Shown here piece after piece: positions 9,293-17,649 of a DNA stretch of 64,000 nt; the stretch's first letter is position 1; the number at the start of each line of letters is the position of its first letter. The notes under the pieces are model-generated. The model saw nothing but the letters and a program-made list of their open reading frames with translations, was not told where the DNA came from and ran no database searches. Source of the stretch: CAWKAO01 sp963847665 (GTDB taxonomy: Bacteria > Actinomycetota > Humimicrobiia > Humimicrobiales > Humimicrobiaceae); contig CAWKAO010000007.1 in assembly GCA_963847665.1 (NCBI GenBank), positions 1 to 64,000 of the forward strand, in the 5' to 3' direction. Both the position numbers and the translations under genes were made by a program.

Positions 9293-9337
9293 GTTATTTG
9301 ATCTTGTTGCAATAATCTGTTTAAGAAAGGAAAAATT

Positions 9338-10502
9338 TTGAAAGATTTTGAATTATGTATACCTACCAAAATAGTCTTTGGTAAAAACAGGGTTGCTGAG
9401 GTAGCCAAGTATGTCAGCCAATACGGTAAGACTCTTTTACTTGTATATGGGATGAACAGTATTAAAAAGAGTGGAATCTATGATAAAGTGACCCAGGCAT
9501 TAAAAAAAGAAGGTTTAAATATAATTGAACACCCTGGTGTAAAATCAAATCCTGTACTTTCTCATGTTAAAAAAGGGATTGCACTTGCTAAAAAAGAAAA
9601 GGTAAATGTTATCCTTGCAGTTGGCGGTGGCAGTGTTATAGATGAATCAAAAGCTATAGCAGCAGGAGCATGTTATAACGGAGATGTCTGGGACTTCTTT
9701 GAAGATAAGGCAAAAATTAAGAAAGCTCTTCCTGTAATTACTGTACTTACTATTTCTGCTACTGCATCAGAAATGAATAACGTATCAGTGGTCACAAATG
9801 AAGAGCGTAAACAAAAATTTGGCTTTGGAAATGATAATTTTTACCCAAAAGTATCTATACTGGACCCTACCGTGACCTATACTATTCCTGCAAATTACTC
9901 AGCATATTCAGGGGTAGATGCTATTATACATGCCATTGAAGGTTATTTTACACATGAAAATAAATGGCTGCCCATCCAGGACAGGTATGTTGAAGGCATA
10001 GTTAAGACTTTAATAGAAAGTACAGATATCATATTGAAAAAACCGGATGATTATGATGGCAGGGCTACCTTTATGTGGGCCGCAACCCTTGCCTTTAATG
10101 GGCTTGGAACTGCAGGAGTCGAAGGTGCTTCGGTTCCAAATCATATGTTTGCACATGTACTTGGGGCATTTTACGACATTCCTCATGGTGCCGCCCTTTC
10201 TATTATTGTCCCAGCATGGATGAAATATAAGTATAAAGAAAATATCGGGCAGTTTGTAAAATTTGCTGAAAATGTCTTTGATATAAAGAAGAGCAGTGAT
10301 GAAGAGACAGCACTTGCGGGTATAGATGCTTTAGAAAACTGGTTTAAAAAAATAGGAGCTCCGGTTTCTTTTAAAGATGCAGACCTTCCTGAAGATGAAC
10401 TGGACGATCTCTGCTGAAAGCATAATAGAGCTTTCAGGATTATGGAATATAGATGGTTATCCTAAAACTGTAATACTTGATATTTTGAGATTGTGCCTCT
10501 AA
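9338..10502 (+). CDS. Iron-containing alcohol dehydrogenase, frameshift near the 3' end
   Basis: Group III NAD(P)H-dependent alcohol/aldehyde dehydrogenase of the butanol dehydrogenase (BdhA/YqhD) type, a cytoplasmic enzyme of fermentation. The nucleotide-binding motif VGGGSVIDESKA is near residue 97. Metal ligands are visible: Asp and His in GVDAIIHAIE, His in PNHMFAHVLG and His in DIPHGAALS. The start is TTG 9338 with AAGAAAGG upstream. The first frame stops at 10417 after DDLC; in the next frame SAESIIELSGLW continues to a TAA at 10500-10502, which restores the family's usual length of about 388 residues. One extra base near 10411 explains this. Physiological substrate is not known. Confidence 0.85.
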
Positions 10503-10641
10503 ATACCGAACCAATTTTTTAAATCATATTTATACTTCAAAGCCTGTGTATAATTTCCGGGTTAAGTAGCCGGTTTATATACTTGAATTTTTATTTTCGT
10601 TAAAGTATTATCTTGATTTTTGGATTGTATTATTTTACCGG

Positions 10642-10718
10642 GCGCTTGTAGCTCAGTTGGATAGAGCGACGGACTTCTAATCCGTAGGTCGAAGGTTCGA
10701 ATCCTTTCAAGCGCGCCA
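10642..10718 (+). tRNA. tRNA-Arg (TCT)
   Basis: A 77-base cloverleaf: GCGCTTG acceptor strand pairs with CAAGCGC, then G and CCA. Anticodon loop CTTCTAA gives TCT. T-arm GAAGGTTCGAATCCTTT. Confidence 0.95.
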
Positions 10719-10759
10719 TAAAATATAGGTTTTGTTGAAATTTTAGATAGAGCGCTTGA

Positions 10760-10786
10760 CTCTCACATGCCGGTGGCATGCGAGAG
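10760..10786 (+). repeat. Hairpin element in the tRNA spacer
   Basis: CTCTCACATGCC at 10760-10771 pairs with GGCATGCGAGAG at 10775-10786 (one A-C mismatch) around a GGT loop. The nine bases GATAGAGCG just before it (10746-10754) are identical to part of the tRNA-Arg D-arm region, so this looks like a tRNA-derived or tRNA-targeting element remnant. No run of T follows, so it is not a standard terminator. Confidence 0.5.
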
Positions 10787-10866
10787 AGGAGTAAAATAAA
10801 ATTATTTACAAATATGATATAATTTATTGCTTGTTCTTTCTCAATAGAAAATGCATTGATTTGCAA

Positions 10867-10944
10867 GGTGGGAATAGCTCAGCCGGTTAGAGCGCAGGAT
10901 TGTGGCTCCTGAGGCCGCGGGTTCGAATCCCGTTTCTCACCCCA
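10867..10944 (+). tRNA. tRNA-His (GTG)
   Basis: A 78-base gene including the extra G at position -1 that is diagnostic for tRNA-His (10867) facing C73. Acceptor GTGGGAA pairs with TTCTCAC. Anticodon loop TTGTGGC gives GTG. Encoded CCA at 10942-10944. Confidence 0.95.
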
Positions 10945-10959
10945 TTTTTAATTTTTAGA

Positions 10960-11036
10960 GCGCCTGTAGCTCAGTTGGATAGAGCGTCGGACTTCGAATC
11001 CGTGCGTCGGGGGTTCGAATCCCTCCAGGCGTGCCA
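10960..11036 (+). tRNA. tRNA-Arg (TCG)
   Basis: A 77-base cloverleaf: GCGCCTG with CAGGCGT, then G and CCA. Anticodon loop CTTCGAA gives TCG. The gene is complete, but its last 21 bases and the following 19 are repeated exactly at 11173-11212, see the repeat entry. T-arm GGGGGTTCGAATCCCTC. Confidence 0.93.
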
Positions 11037-11212
11037 GAAATATAAAATGTGTTTTAAAGGCATAGGTGGTGTACAACATGACAGTGTCATGTTGTACGGG
11101 ATTCGAATGACCGGACCGAAGCGAAAGCAAGGGAGGTCGCGGCTCTGCAGCGAACGAAGTGAGACGAAAGACCGAATCCCTCCAGGCGTGCCAGAAATAT
11201 AAAATGTGTTTT
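11016..11212 (+). repeat. tRNA-Arg 3'-end duplication flanking a palindromic element
   Basis: A 40-bp perfect direct repeat lies at 11016-11055 and 11173-11212 (period 157). The first copy is the T-loop to CCA of tRNA-Arg(TCG) plus 19 bases; the second copy stands alone. The 117 bases between them hold a 27-base near-perfect palindrome (arms 11071-11083 and 11085-11097) and a GC-rich purine-heavy stretch enclosed by GGGATTCG (11098-11105) and CGAATCCC (11173-11180), which can pair. The structure looks like an insertion that recreates the 3' end of the tRNA it entered, as integrating elements do. It has no coding capacity. Confidence 0.75.
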
Positions 11213-11265
11213 TTAATGATTTAAGGACATGCTGGAATGCGAGATACCAGCGGCATAAATGGTGG

Positions 11266-11341
11266 GGGTCGTTAGCTCAGTTGGTAGAGCACCTGACTCT
11301 TAATCAGGGGGTCACAGGTTCGAAGCCTGTACGACCCACCA
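11266..11341 (+). tRNA. tRNA-Lys (CTT)
   Basis: A 76-base cloverleaf: GGGTCGT pairs with ACGACCC, then A and CCA. Anticodon loop CTCTTAA between CCTGA and TCAGG gives CTT. T-arm ACAGGTTCGAAGCCTGT. Confidence 0.95.
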
Positions 11342-11345
11342 GTTA

Positions 11346-11433
11346 GCGAGAGTGGCGGAATTGGCAGACGCGCTAGACTTAGGATCTAGTGGGCTAATCA
11401 CCTGTAGGGGTTCAAGTCCCCTCTCTCGCACCA
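11346..11433 (+). tRNA. tRNA-Leu (TAG)
   Basis: An 88-base class II tRNA with a long variable arm. Acceptor GCGAGAG pairs with CTCTCGC, then A and CCA. Anticodon loop CTTAGGA gives TAG. Four bases separate it from tRNA-Lys. Confidence 0.95.
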
Positions 11434-11485
11434 GGATTATACTAAAAAGACAAATTTTAAGTTAATTAAGAGGAGAGGATTTTTT

Positions 11486-12951
11486 TTGAGTTATAAACTG
11501 AAAAATATGAAAAAGATCGAAAAGAACAGGGTCTATACTTGATCTGGAAATCGAAAACAGTTTTCTTATGAAATCGATGAAATCAGCTTATAGTGATATT
11601 TCACAGAAAGCAAAAATACCGGGTTTCAGGAAAGGAAAAATACCTTTTAATATAATAGATCTGAATTTTGGCAAGGAATATGTATTAAATGAAGCAGCTT
11701 CTATTGCAATTTCAGAACTTTATCCAAAGATAATTAAAGATATCAAAAATAAAACCGATTGATTATCCAAAGGTCAAAATAAATAAGATAGAAGAAAAGG
11801 CACCCTTTAGGTTTTGAAGTGACTGTAGAAGTAGAGCCGGAAATAAGTCTTCCAAAATACAAAGGTATAGAGGCAACAGGTATTTCGACTGATGTAAATG
11901 ATGAAGAAATAGAAAAACAGATCGATAATCTCAGAAATAACTACGCTACTCTTGAAAATGTGGAAGAGGACAGAAAGGCTAGAAAAAGGAGATTATGTGA
12001 CAATTGATTTTGAAGGAAAGATCGGTGGAGAAGATTTTGAGGGTAATAGTGCACAGGATTACACTCTCGAAATCGGATCAAAGACTCTATTTGAGGAATT
12101 TGAAAATGCTCTTATAGGAATGAAAAAAGGGGAACATAAGGAAATAAAGATCATAGCTTCCTGAAGATATTGCAAATAAGGACCTTTCAGGTGAAGAAGC
12201 AGATTTTTCTATAGACTTAAAAGAAATAAAGATCCAGGATCCTTCCTGATGTAGATGAAGCATTTATTAAGAATTTTGGTGATTATCAGGATGTGCCGGA
12301 ATTTAAAGAATACCTGAAAGATAAGATCACGGAACAGAAAGAAAAATCAGAAGAGACAGGATAGTATCTGATATTGTAAAAAACCTGGTGGATAATTCAA
12401 AATTTGAAGTCCCTGAACCCATGATAAAAAACAGGATAAGCTTTTATAATGAGGATCTGGAAAAAAAGTTAAAGGACTATAAAGTCTCCAGGGAGGATTA
12501 TCTTAAGGCATATAATATCAACGAAGACACAGTTTAACGAAAATCTGAAGACATGCAGCAATACAGGAAGTAAAGGAATACCTGATATTTATATGCTCTG
12601 GAGAAAGCAGAAGCAAAAAATATAGAACCTATCAGAAACCCAGGTTCTGGAAGAAAATGAAAAAATAATAGCCAGTTATGAAAAAGAAGAAGATAGGAAA
12701 AAAATAGAAGAATTCTTTGAAAGTGCTGAAGGGATCCAAGGAAATAAAAAATGGCATAAGACGAAGAAACCTCATAGACCTGCTTATAAAAAATGCAAAG
12801 ATCATAGAAGAAAAAGAATCAAAGACCAGATAAGACCGCTACCTGCAAAAAAACTATGGGTCCCGGACAAGGCAAAAGAATAGAAGATTCAGGTACTGAT
12901 AACGATAAAAAACTCTGGACTCCTGGCTCAAATAATACAGGAAGAAAGTGA
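11486..12951 (+). pseudogene. tig: Trigger factor, about 14 single-base insertions
   Basis: Ribosome-bound chaperone and prolyl isomerase. A TTG at 11486 with AGGAGAGG upstream opens the gene; the ribosome-binding signature PGFRKGKIP is at about 11618-11645, the FKBP-like domain around 11940-12160 (GDYVTIDFEGKIGGEDFEG) and the helical C-terminal domain to a TGA at 12949-12951, which overlaps the GTG start of clpP. The reading frame must be moved about 14 times, near 11538, 11753, 11804, 11966, 12160, 12239, 12347, 12361, 12532, 12554, 12591, 12636, 12733 and 12831. Each time one base has to be removed. Protein similarity continues across every break. The tail carries a KKLWTPG string. Its place before clpP-clpX is the usual one. 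Confidence 0.85.
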
Positions 12952-13559
12952 AGAAAAAAATGATGAAAGTAGTAAATGACTATCTAATACCGATGGTAAT
13001 AGAGCAGACAAACAGAGGTGAAAGATCCTTTGATATCTATTCCAGGCTCTTACAGGAAAGGATTATATTTCTGGGTTCAGAAATAGATGATAATATAGCT
13101 AATGTGGTTATGGCACAGATGCTTCATCTGGATGCTGATGATCCAGAAAAGGATATCCAGCTATATATCAACAGTCCTGGTGGTTCGGTTACTTCGGCGC
13201 TTGCGATATATGACACCATGCAATTTATAAAATCTCCTGTTTCTTCTATCTGTATCGGCCAGGCAGCCAGTGCAGCTGCCGTGCTGTTACTTTCAGGGGA
13301 AAATGGTAAAAGATTTTCCCTGCCCCATGCAAGGATTCTTCTTCATCAGCCTTCCGGCGGTGTTCAGGGGACCTCTATGGATGTTGAGATCCAGACAAGG
13401 GAAATGGTAAGATTGAGGCAATTATTAAATGAAATAATCGCAAGACATACCAAACAGGCTCTAAAAAAGATAGAAAAAGATACTGAAAGGGATTATATAC
13501 TTAATGCCGAAGATGCCAGGAAATACGGTATTATTGACGAGGTAATAGAAAAAAAATAA
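12948..13559 (+). CDS. clpP: ATP-dependent Clp protease proteolytic subunit
   Basis: Serine protease that forms a two-ring chamber fed by ClpX. The 203-residue frame starts at GTG 12948, overlapping the tig stop by four bases; ATG 12960 or 12963 are alternatives that would give a more usual length. The catalytic serine lies in IGQAASAAAVLLL (Ser108 from the GTG) and the catalytic histidine in ARILLHQPSGG (His133); the aspartate is in the region before RDYILNAEDA. The gene is free of frameshifts in sharp contrast to tig just upstream. Likely one transcript tig-clpP-clpX. Confidence 0.95.
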   Translation: MKKKMMKVVNDYLIPMVIEQTNRGERSFDIYSRLLQERIIFLGSEIDDNIANVVMAQMLHLDADDPEKDIQLYINSPGGSVTSALAIYDTMQFIKSPVSSICIGQAASAAAVLLLSGENGKRFSLPHARILLHQPSGGVQGTSMDVEIQTREMVRLRQLLNEIIARHTKQALKKIEKDTERDYILNAEDARKYGIIDEVIEKK

Positions 13560-13585
13560 ATATTTTTAGAGAGGAATGATGCCGG

Positions 13586-14866
13586 TTGAGTAAGGATGAT
13601 AATGAAAAAAATGATTTTTTAAAATGTTCTTTCTGCAGCAAATCACAACCTCAGGTAAAAAAACTGATAGCAGGACCTGGTGTTTATATTTGTGATGAAT
13701 GCATAGATCTATGTAATGAAATAATTGATGAAGAGTTAAAGGAAGATAAGGAATTAGATTTTAAGGACCTTCCAAAACCAGGTGAGATCTATTCTGTTTT
13801 AAATGATTTTGTAGTAGGACAGGAATATGCAAAAAAAATACTATCTGTTGCTGTTTATAATCACTATAAAAGGGTAAAATATGGATATGACCTGGTAAAG
13901 GATGATATAGAGATCCAGAAAAGCAACATATTGCTTATAGGGCCCACCGGGTGTGGAAAGACATTGCTTGCCCAGACACTTGCGAAAATATTGAATGTAC
14001 CTTTTGCAATTGCTGATGCTACTGCTTTAACAGAAGCAGGTTATGTCGGGGAAGATGTCGAGAATATCCTGCTTAAACTTATCCAGAATGCAGATTTTGA
14101 TATTAAAAGGGCAGAGACAGGTATCATATATCTTGATGAAGTGGACAAGATAAGCAGAAAATCTGAGAATCCTTCAATAACCAGGGATGTTTCTGGCGAA
14201 GGAGTACAGCAGGCATTATTAAAGATCCTGGAAGGAACAGTAGCTAATGTGCCACCACATGGAGGCAGGAAACATCCTCATCAGGATTTCATTCAGATAA
14301 ATACCACAAATATCCTTTTTATTTGCGGCGGTACTTTTGACGGACTCGAAAAACTTATTGAAAAGAGGTTGAATAAGAATTCTATTGGTTTTATTCCTGA
14401 AAAGATACAGAAAAAAATTGAAAAGATAGATGCGCTTTTACCACAGGTCCTTCCTGAAGACCTCCTAAAATATGGACTAATTCCTGAATTTGTAGGCAGG
14501 CTTCCAGTCATCGCTACGCTATCGAGCCTCAGTGAAAGTGACCTGGTCAGGATATTAACGGAACCAAAAAATGCATTGATTAAGCAATACAAAAAAATAT
14601 TTACTATGGATAATGTTGACCTGATATTTAAGGACGATGCTTTAAAGGCACTTTCCGGATTGGCAGTTTCGAGAAAAACCGGAGCGAGGGGCCTGCGTTC
14701 GATATTGGAAGAAATAATGCTTGATGTGATGTTCGAGATCCCATCCCGGAAAGATATAAAAAAGTGTGTGATAAGCAAAGAGATCATTGATAAGAAAATG
14801 AAACCAATGCTTATTACAGATGCAGAAAATATCGAGATAGAAGAAAATCGGAAAAAACTTGCCTGA
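13586..14866 (+). CDS. clpX: Clp protease ATP-binding subunit ClpX
   Basis: AAA+ unfoldase that hands substrates to ClpP. The 426-residue protein has the N-terminal zinc-binding domain (CSFCSK and CDECIDLC, residues about 12-36), Walker A GPTGCGKT, Walker B IIYLDEVDK, the pore loop region GYVGEDVE, and the sensor region KTGARGLRSI near the C-terminus. It starts at TTG 13586 with AGAGGAA about ten bases upstream. It follows clpP by 26 bases. Confidence 0.97.
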   Translation: MSKDDNEKNDFLKCSFCSKSQPQVKKLIAGPGVYICDECIDLCNEIIDEELKEDKELDFKDLPKPGEIYSVLNDFVVGQEYAKKILSVAVYNHYKRVKYGYDLVKDDIEIQKSNILLIGPTGCGKTLLAQTLAKILNVPFAIADATALTEAGYVGEDVENILLKLIQNADFDIKRAETGIIYLDEVDKISRKSENPSITRDVSGEGVQQALLKILEGTVANVPPHGGRKHPHQDFIQINTTNILFICGGTFDGLEKLIEKRLNKNSIGFIPEKIQKKIEKIDALLPQVLPEDLLKYGLIPEFVGRLPVIATLSSLSESDLVRILTEPKNALIKQYKKIFTMDNVDLIFKDDALKALSGLAVSRKTGARGLRSILEEIMLDVMFEIPSRKDIKKCVISKEIIDKKMKPMLITDAENIEIEENRKKLA

Positions 14867-14892
14867 TCATTAAAAAGACTACCAGGAAATAA

Positions 14893-17649
14893 ATGTCATT
14901 GAAAGATAATTATGATCCCACAAAATTTGAGGAGAAGATATATGATTTCTGGAATGAAAAAGGGTTTTTTAAAGGAAAAATAGACCACAACCTTAAACCA
15001 TTCAGTATAGTCATACCCCCTCCAAATATCACAGGTTATCTTCATGTAGGCCATGCATTAAATAATTCCCTCCAGGATATAGTTATTAGATACGCAAGGA
15101 TGAAAGGCTATTCTGCATGCTGGTTTCCAGGTACAGACCATGCAGGAATAGCTACCCAGAATGTTGTCGAGAGAGAACTTAATAAAAAGGGCATAACAAG
15201 GTTTGACCTGGGCAGGGAAAAATTTATTGAAAGGGTCTGGGAGTGGAGAAAGCAATATGGTTCCAGGATAATAGAACAGCTTAAATCCCTCGGAAGTTCC
15301 TGTGACTGGTACAGGCTCAGGTTTACACTTGATGATGATTACGTGAAAGCAGTAAACAGGGAGTTTGTGACCCTTTTTAATGCCGGATTGATATACAGGG
15401 GTAATTATATAGTCAACTGGTGCCCCAGATGCCTTACTGCGATCTCTGATATCGAGGTAGAACATAAAGAAAAAAAAGGTTTCCTATGGGAAATAAAATA
15501 TCCCCTGGTTAATAGCAAGACTGGCCTTCCTGATGATAAAGAATACATAACTGTTGCTACTACGCGACCCGAGACGATGCTTGGCGACACTGCGGTAGCT
15601 GTAAACCCAAAAGATAAAAGATATAAAGGTCTTATTGGCAGGTCAGTATTTCTTCCACTGACAGAAAGAAAGATACCTGTTATTGCAGATGATTATGTCG
15701 ATATGGATTTTGGTACCGGAGCAGTAAAAATCACTCCTGCCCATGATCCGAATGATTTTGAGATGGGTAAACGTCATTATCTTCCAGAACTTAATGTGAT
15801 GGATGAATCAGCTGTGATGAATGAAAATGCAGGTAAATACAATGGGCTTGAAAGATATGAGGCCAGAAAAAATATATTAAAGGATCTTGAATCTGCAGGT
15901 TATCTTGTAAATAAAAAACAGCACTCTGCCTCTGTGGGTTATTGTTCCAGATGCGACACTACGGTTGAACCAAGGATCTCAACACAGTGGTTTGTATCCA
16001 TGAGATCCCTTGCGGAACCTGCGATAAAAGCGGTCAGGGAGGGAAGAGTCAGGTTCGTACCAAAAAAATGGGAAAAGCTTTATTTTAACTGGATGGAAAA
16101 TATAAGGGATTGGTGCATATCAAGACAGCTCTGGTGGGGTCACAGGATACCGGTATGGTTCTGTAATGATTGTGAAGAGATGATAGTATCAGAAACACCC
16201 CCCGATATTTGTAATTGTGGCTGTAAAGACCTAAAACAGGATGAAGACGTGCTTGATACATGGTTCTCGTCCTGCCTGTGGCCTTTTGCAGCTCTTGGCT
16301 GGCCAGGCGATACTGAAGATCTTGCATATTATTTTCCCACAAGTGTCCTGATAACGGCACATGATATCATATTTTTCTGGGTCGCCAGGATGATAATGAT
16401 GAGCCTATATTTTAAGAAGGAGATACCTTTTTCTGAGGTATTTATAAATCCGCTGGTAAATGATAAGACAGGACAGAAGATGAGCAAATCCAGGGGAAAT
16501 GTAATAGATCCGATGACTATCATTGAAAAGAATGGAGCAGATGTCCTGAGGTATACCCTTGCCTCACTTACCACACCCGGAAGAAACCTGCTGCTGGGAG
16601 ATGAGAAGATAGAAGGTACCAGGAATTTTGCAAATAAGCTGTGGAATGCAGCAAAGTTTGTTCTATCCAGGATCGAAGAAAGCGAGTTTTTAAGCTCTCC
16701 TGAAGACATCGGGAAAATAGAGCAAGATCTATCTTTGAACATATGGGATAAGTGGATCCTTTCAAGGCTGAGCAATACCATAAAATCTGTAGAGAAATAC
16801 CTGGAGAAGTACCAGATATCATTTGCCTGCAGGACGCTTACTAATTTTCTCTGGAATGATTATTGTGACTGGTATCTGGAAGCTGCAAAGACCAGGCTTT
16901 ATGCAAAAAACAGGCAGAATGCAGATGGACCCATTGGTGATGAAGACGAAGATGTATCACCCTCAGAAAAAAAATCACACTCAGAAAAAACGACTGCAGT
17001 TTTTATACTTTGGTATGTAATGGAAAGATACCTGCGCACCCTTCATCCTTTTATGCCATTCATAACAGAAAAAATATGGCAGGATATCCCGCATGAGGGG
17101 GAAAGCATTATGATAAGCAGGTTTCCAGGATTTGAAAATGATATCCTGGATAGGATCGACACTAAAGCTGAATCTGATCTCAACCTGATATTTGCTATAA
17201 TAAGTGAAATAAGAAAAGTCCGTTCTGAATTAAAGATAAATCCCGGTGTACGCGTATCTGTCAACATCAATGCACTTGACAACTCTTATAAAGATATCAT
17301 CGCAGAGAATTCAGGATATATAATAGACCTTGCAAGGCTGGATAGACTTAAGCTGGAAGAGCCTGCAGACAAAAAAGGTTTTATCAAAACAATAAGCATG
17401 GGAAACGAAATATATATTTATCTTGTCGATGTCATAGACGTCGATCTTGAAATAAAGAGGATAAACGACGAGATCTCAAAGATCAGGACAGAAAAAGAAA
17501 AGAGCAGCAAAAAGATATCAAATCCCCAATTCCTGGAAAAAGCCCCCCAGCAGATCATAGAGAAGGAAAAATCAAAACTGAATAATGCAGACACTGCATT
17601 GAAAAACTTACAGGAACAGCTTGAAATTATCAGAAGCATAAAAGCATGA
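14893..17649 (+). CDS. valS: Valyl-tRNA synthetase
   Basis: Class I synthetase charging tRNA-Val. At 918 residues it is full length. The HIGH motif appears as HVGHA near residue 51 and KMSKSRG near residue 530; the editing domain carries TTRPETMLGDTAVAV. A C-terminal coiled coil (about residues 850-918, ending LQEQLEIIRSIKA) is the usual tRNA-binding arm. Between about residues 675 and 700 there is an acidic, serine-rich insert (GDEDEDVSPSEKK) inside the anticodon-binding region. Starts at ATG 14893; its stop overlaps the folC start (ATGA). Confidence 0.97.
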   Translation: MSLKDNYDPTKFEEKIYDFWNEKGFFKGKIDHNLKPFSIVIPPPNITGYLHVGHALNNSLQDIVIRYARMKGYSACWFPGTDHAGIATQNVVERELNKKGITRFDLGREKFIERVWEWRKQYGSRIIEQLKSLGSSCDWYRLRFTLDDDYVKAVNREFVTLFNAGLIYRGNYIVNWCPRCLTAISDIEVEHKEKKGFLWEIKYPLVNSKTGLPDDKEYITVATTRPETMLGDTAVAVNPKDKRYKGLIGRSVFLPLTERKIPVIADDYVDMDFGTGAVKITPAHDPNDFEMGKRHYLPELNVMDESAVMNENAGKYNGLERYEARKNILKDLESAGYLVNKKQHSASVGYCSRCDTTVEPRISTQWFVSMRSLAEPAIKAVREGRVRFVPKKWEKLYFNWMENIRDWCISRQLWWGHRIPVWFCNDCEEMIVSETPPDICNCGCKDLKQDEDVLDTWFSSCLWPFAALGWPGDTEDLAYYFPTSVLITAHDIIFFWVARMIMMSLYFKKEIPFSEVFINPLVNDKTGQKMSKSRGNVIDPMTIIEKNGADVLRYTLASLTTPGRNLLLGDEKIEGTRNFANKLWNAAKFVLSRIEESEFLSSPEDIGKIEQDLSLNIWDKWILSRLSNTIKSVEKYLEKYQISFACRTLTNFLWNDYCDWYLEAAKTRLYAKNRQNADGPIGDEDEDVSPSEKKSHSEKTTAVFILWYVMERYLRTLHPFMPFITEKIWQDIPHEGESIMISRFPGFENDILDRIDTKAESDLNLIFAIISEIRKVRSELKINPGVRVSVNINALDNSYKDIIAENSGYIIDLARLDRLKLEEPADKKGFIKTISMGNEIYIYLVDVIDVDLEIKRINDEISKIRTEKEKSSKKISNPQFLEKAPQQIIEKEKSKLNNADTALKNLQEQLEIIRSIKA

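Noticed and set aside
11098..11196. A second complete tRNA-Arg gene
   Set aside because: Only the 3' 21 bases of the tRNA are repeated; the sequence before it cannot form an anticodon arm or D-arm.
10948..11202. ORFs across the tRNA genes on either strand
   Set aside because: They translate tRNA and repeat sequence (for instance GFEPPTHGFEVRR), a known false-positive pattern.
11486..12951. Programmed frameshifting or recoding in trigger factor
   Set aside because: About 14 shift sites have no common slippery motif and no known gene needs so many; sequence error or decay is far simpler.
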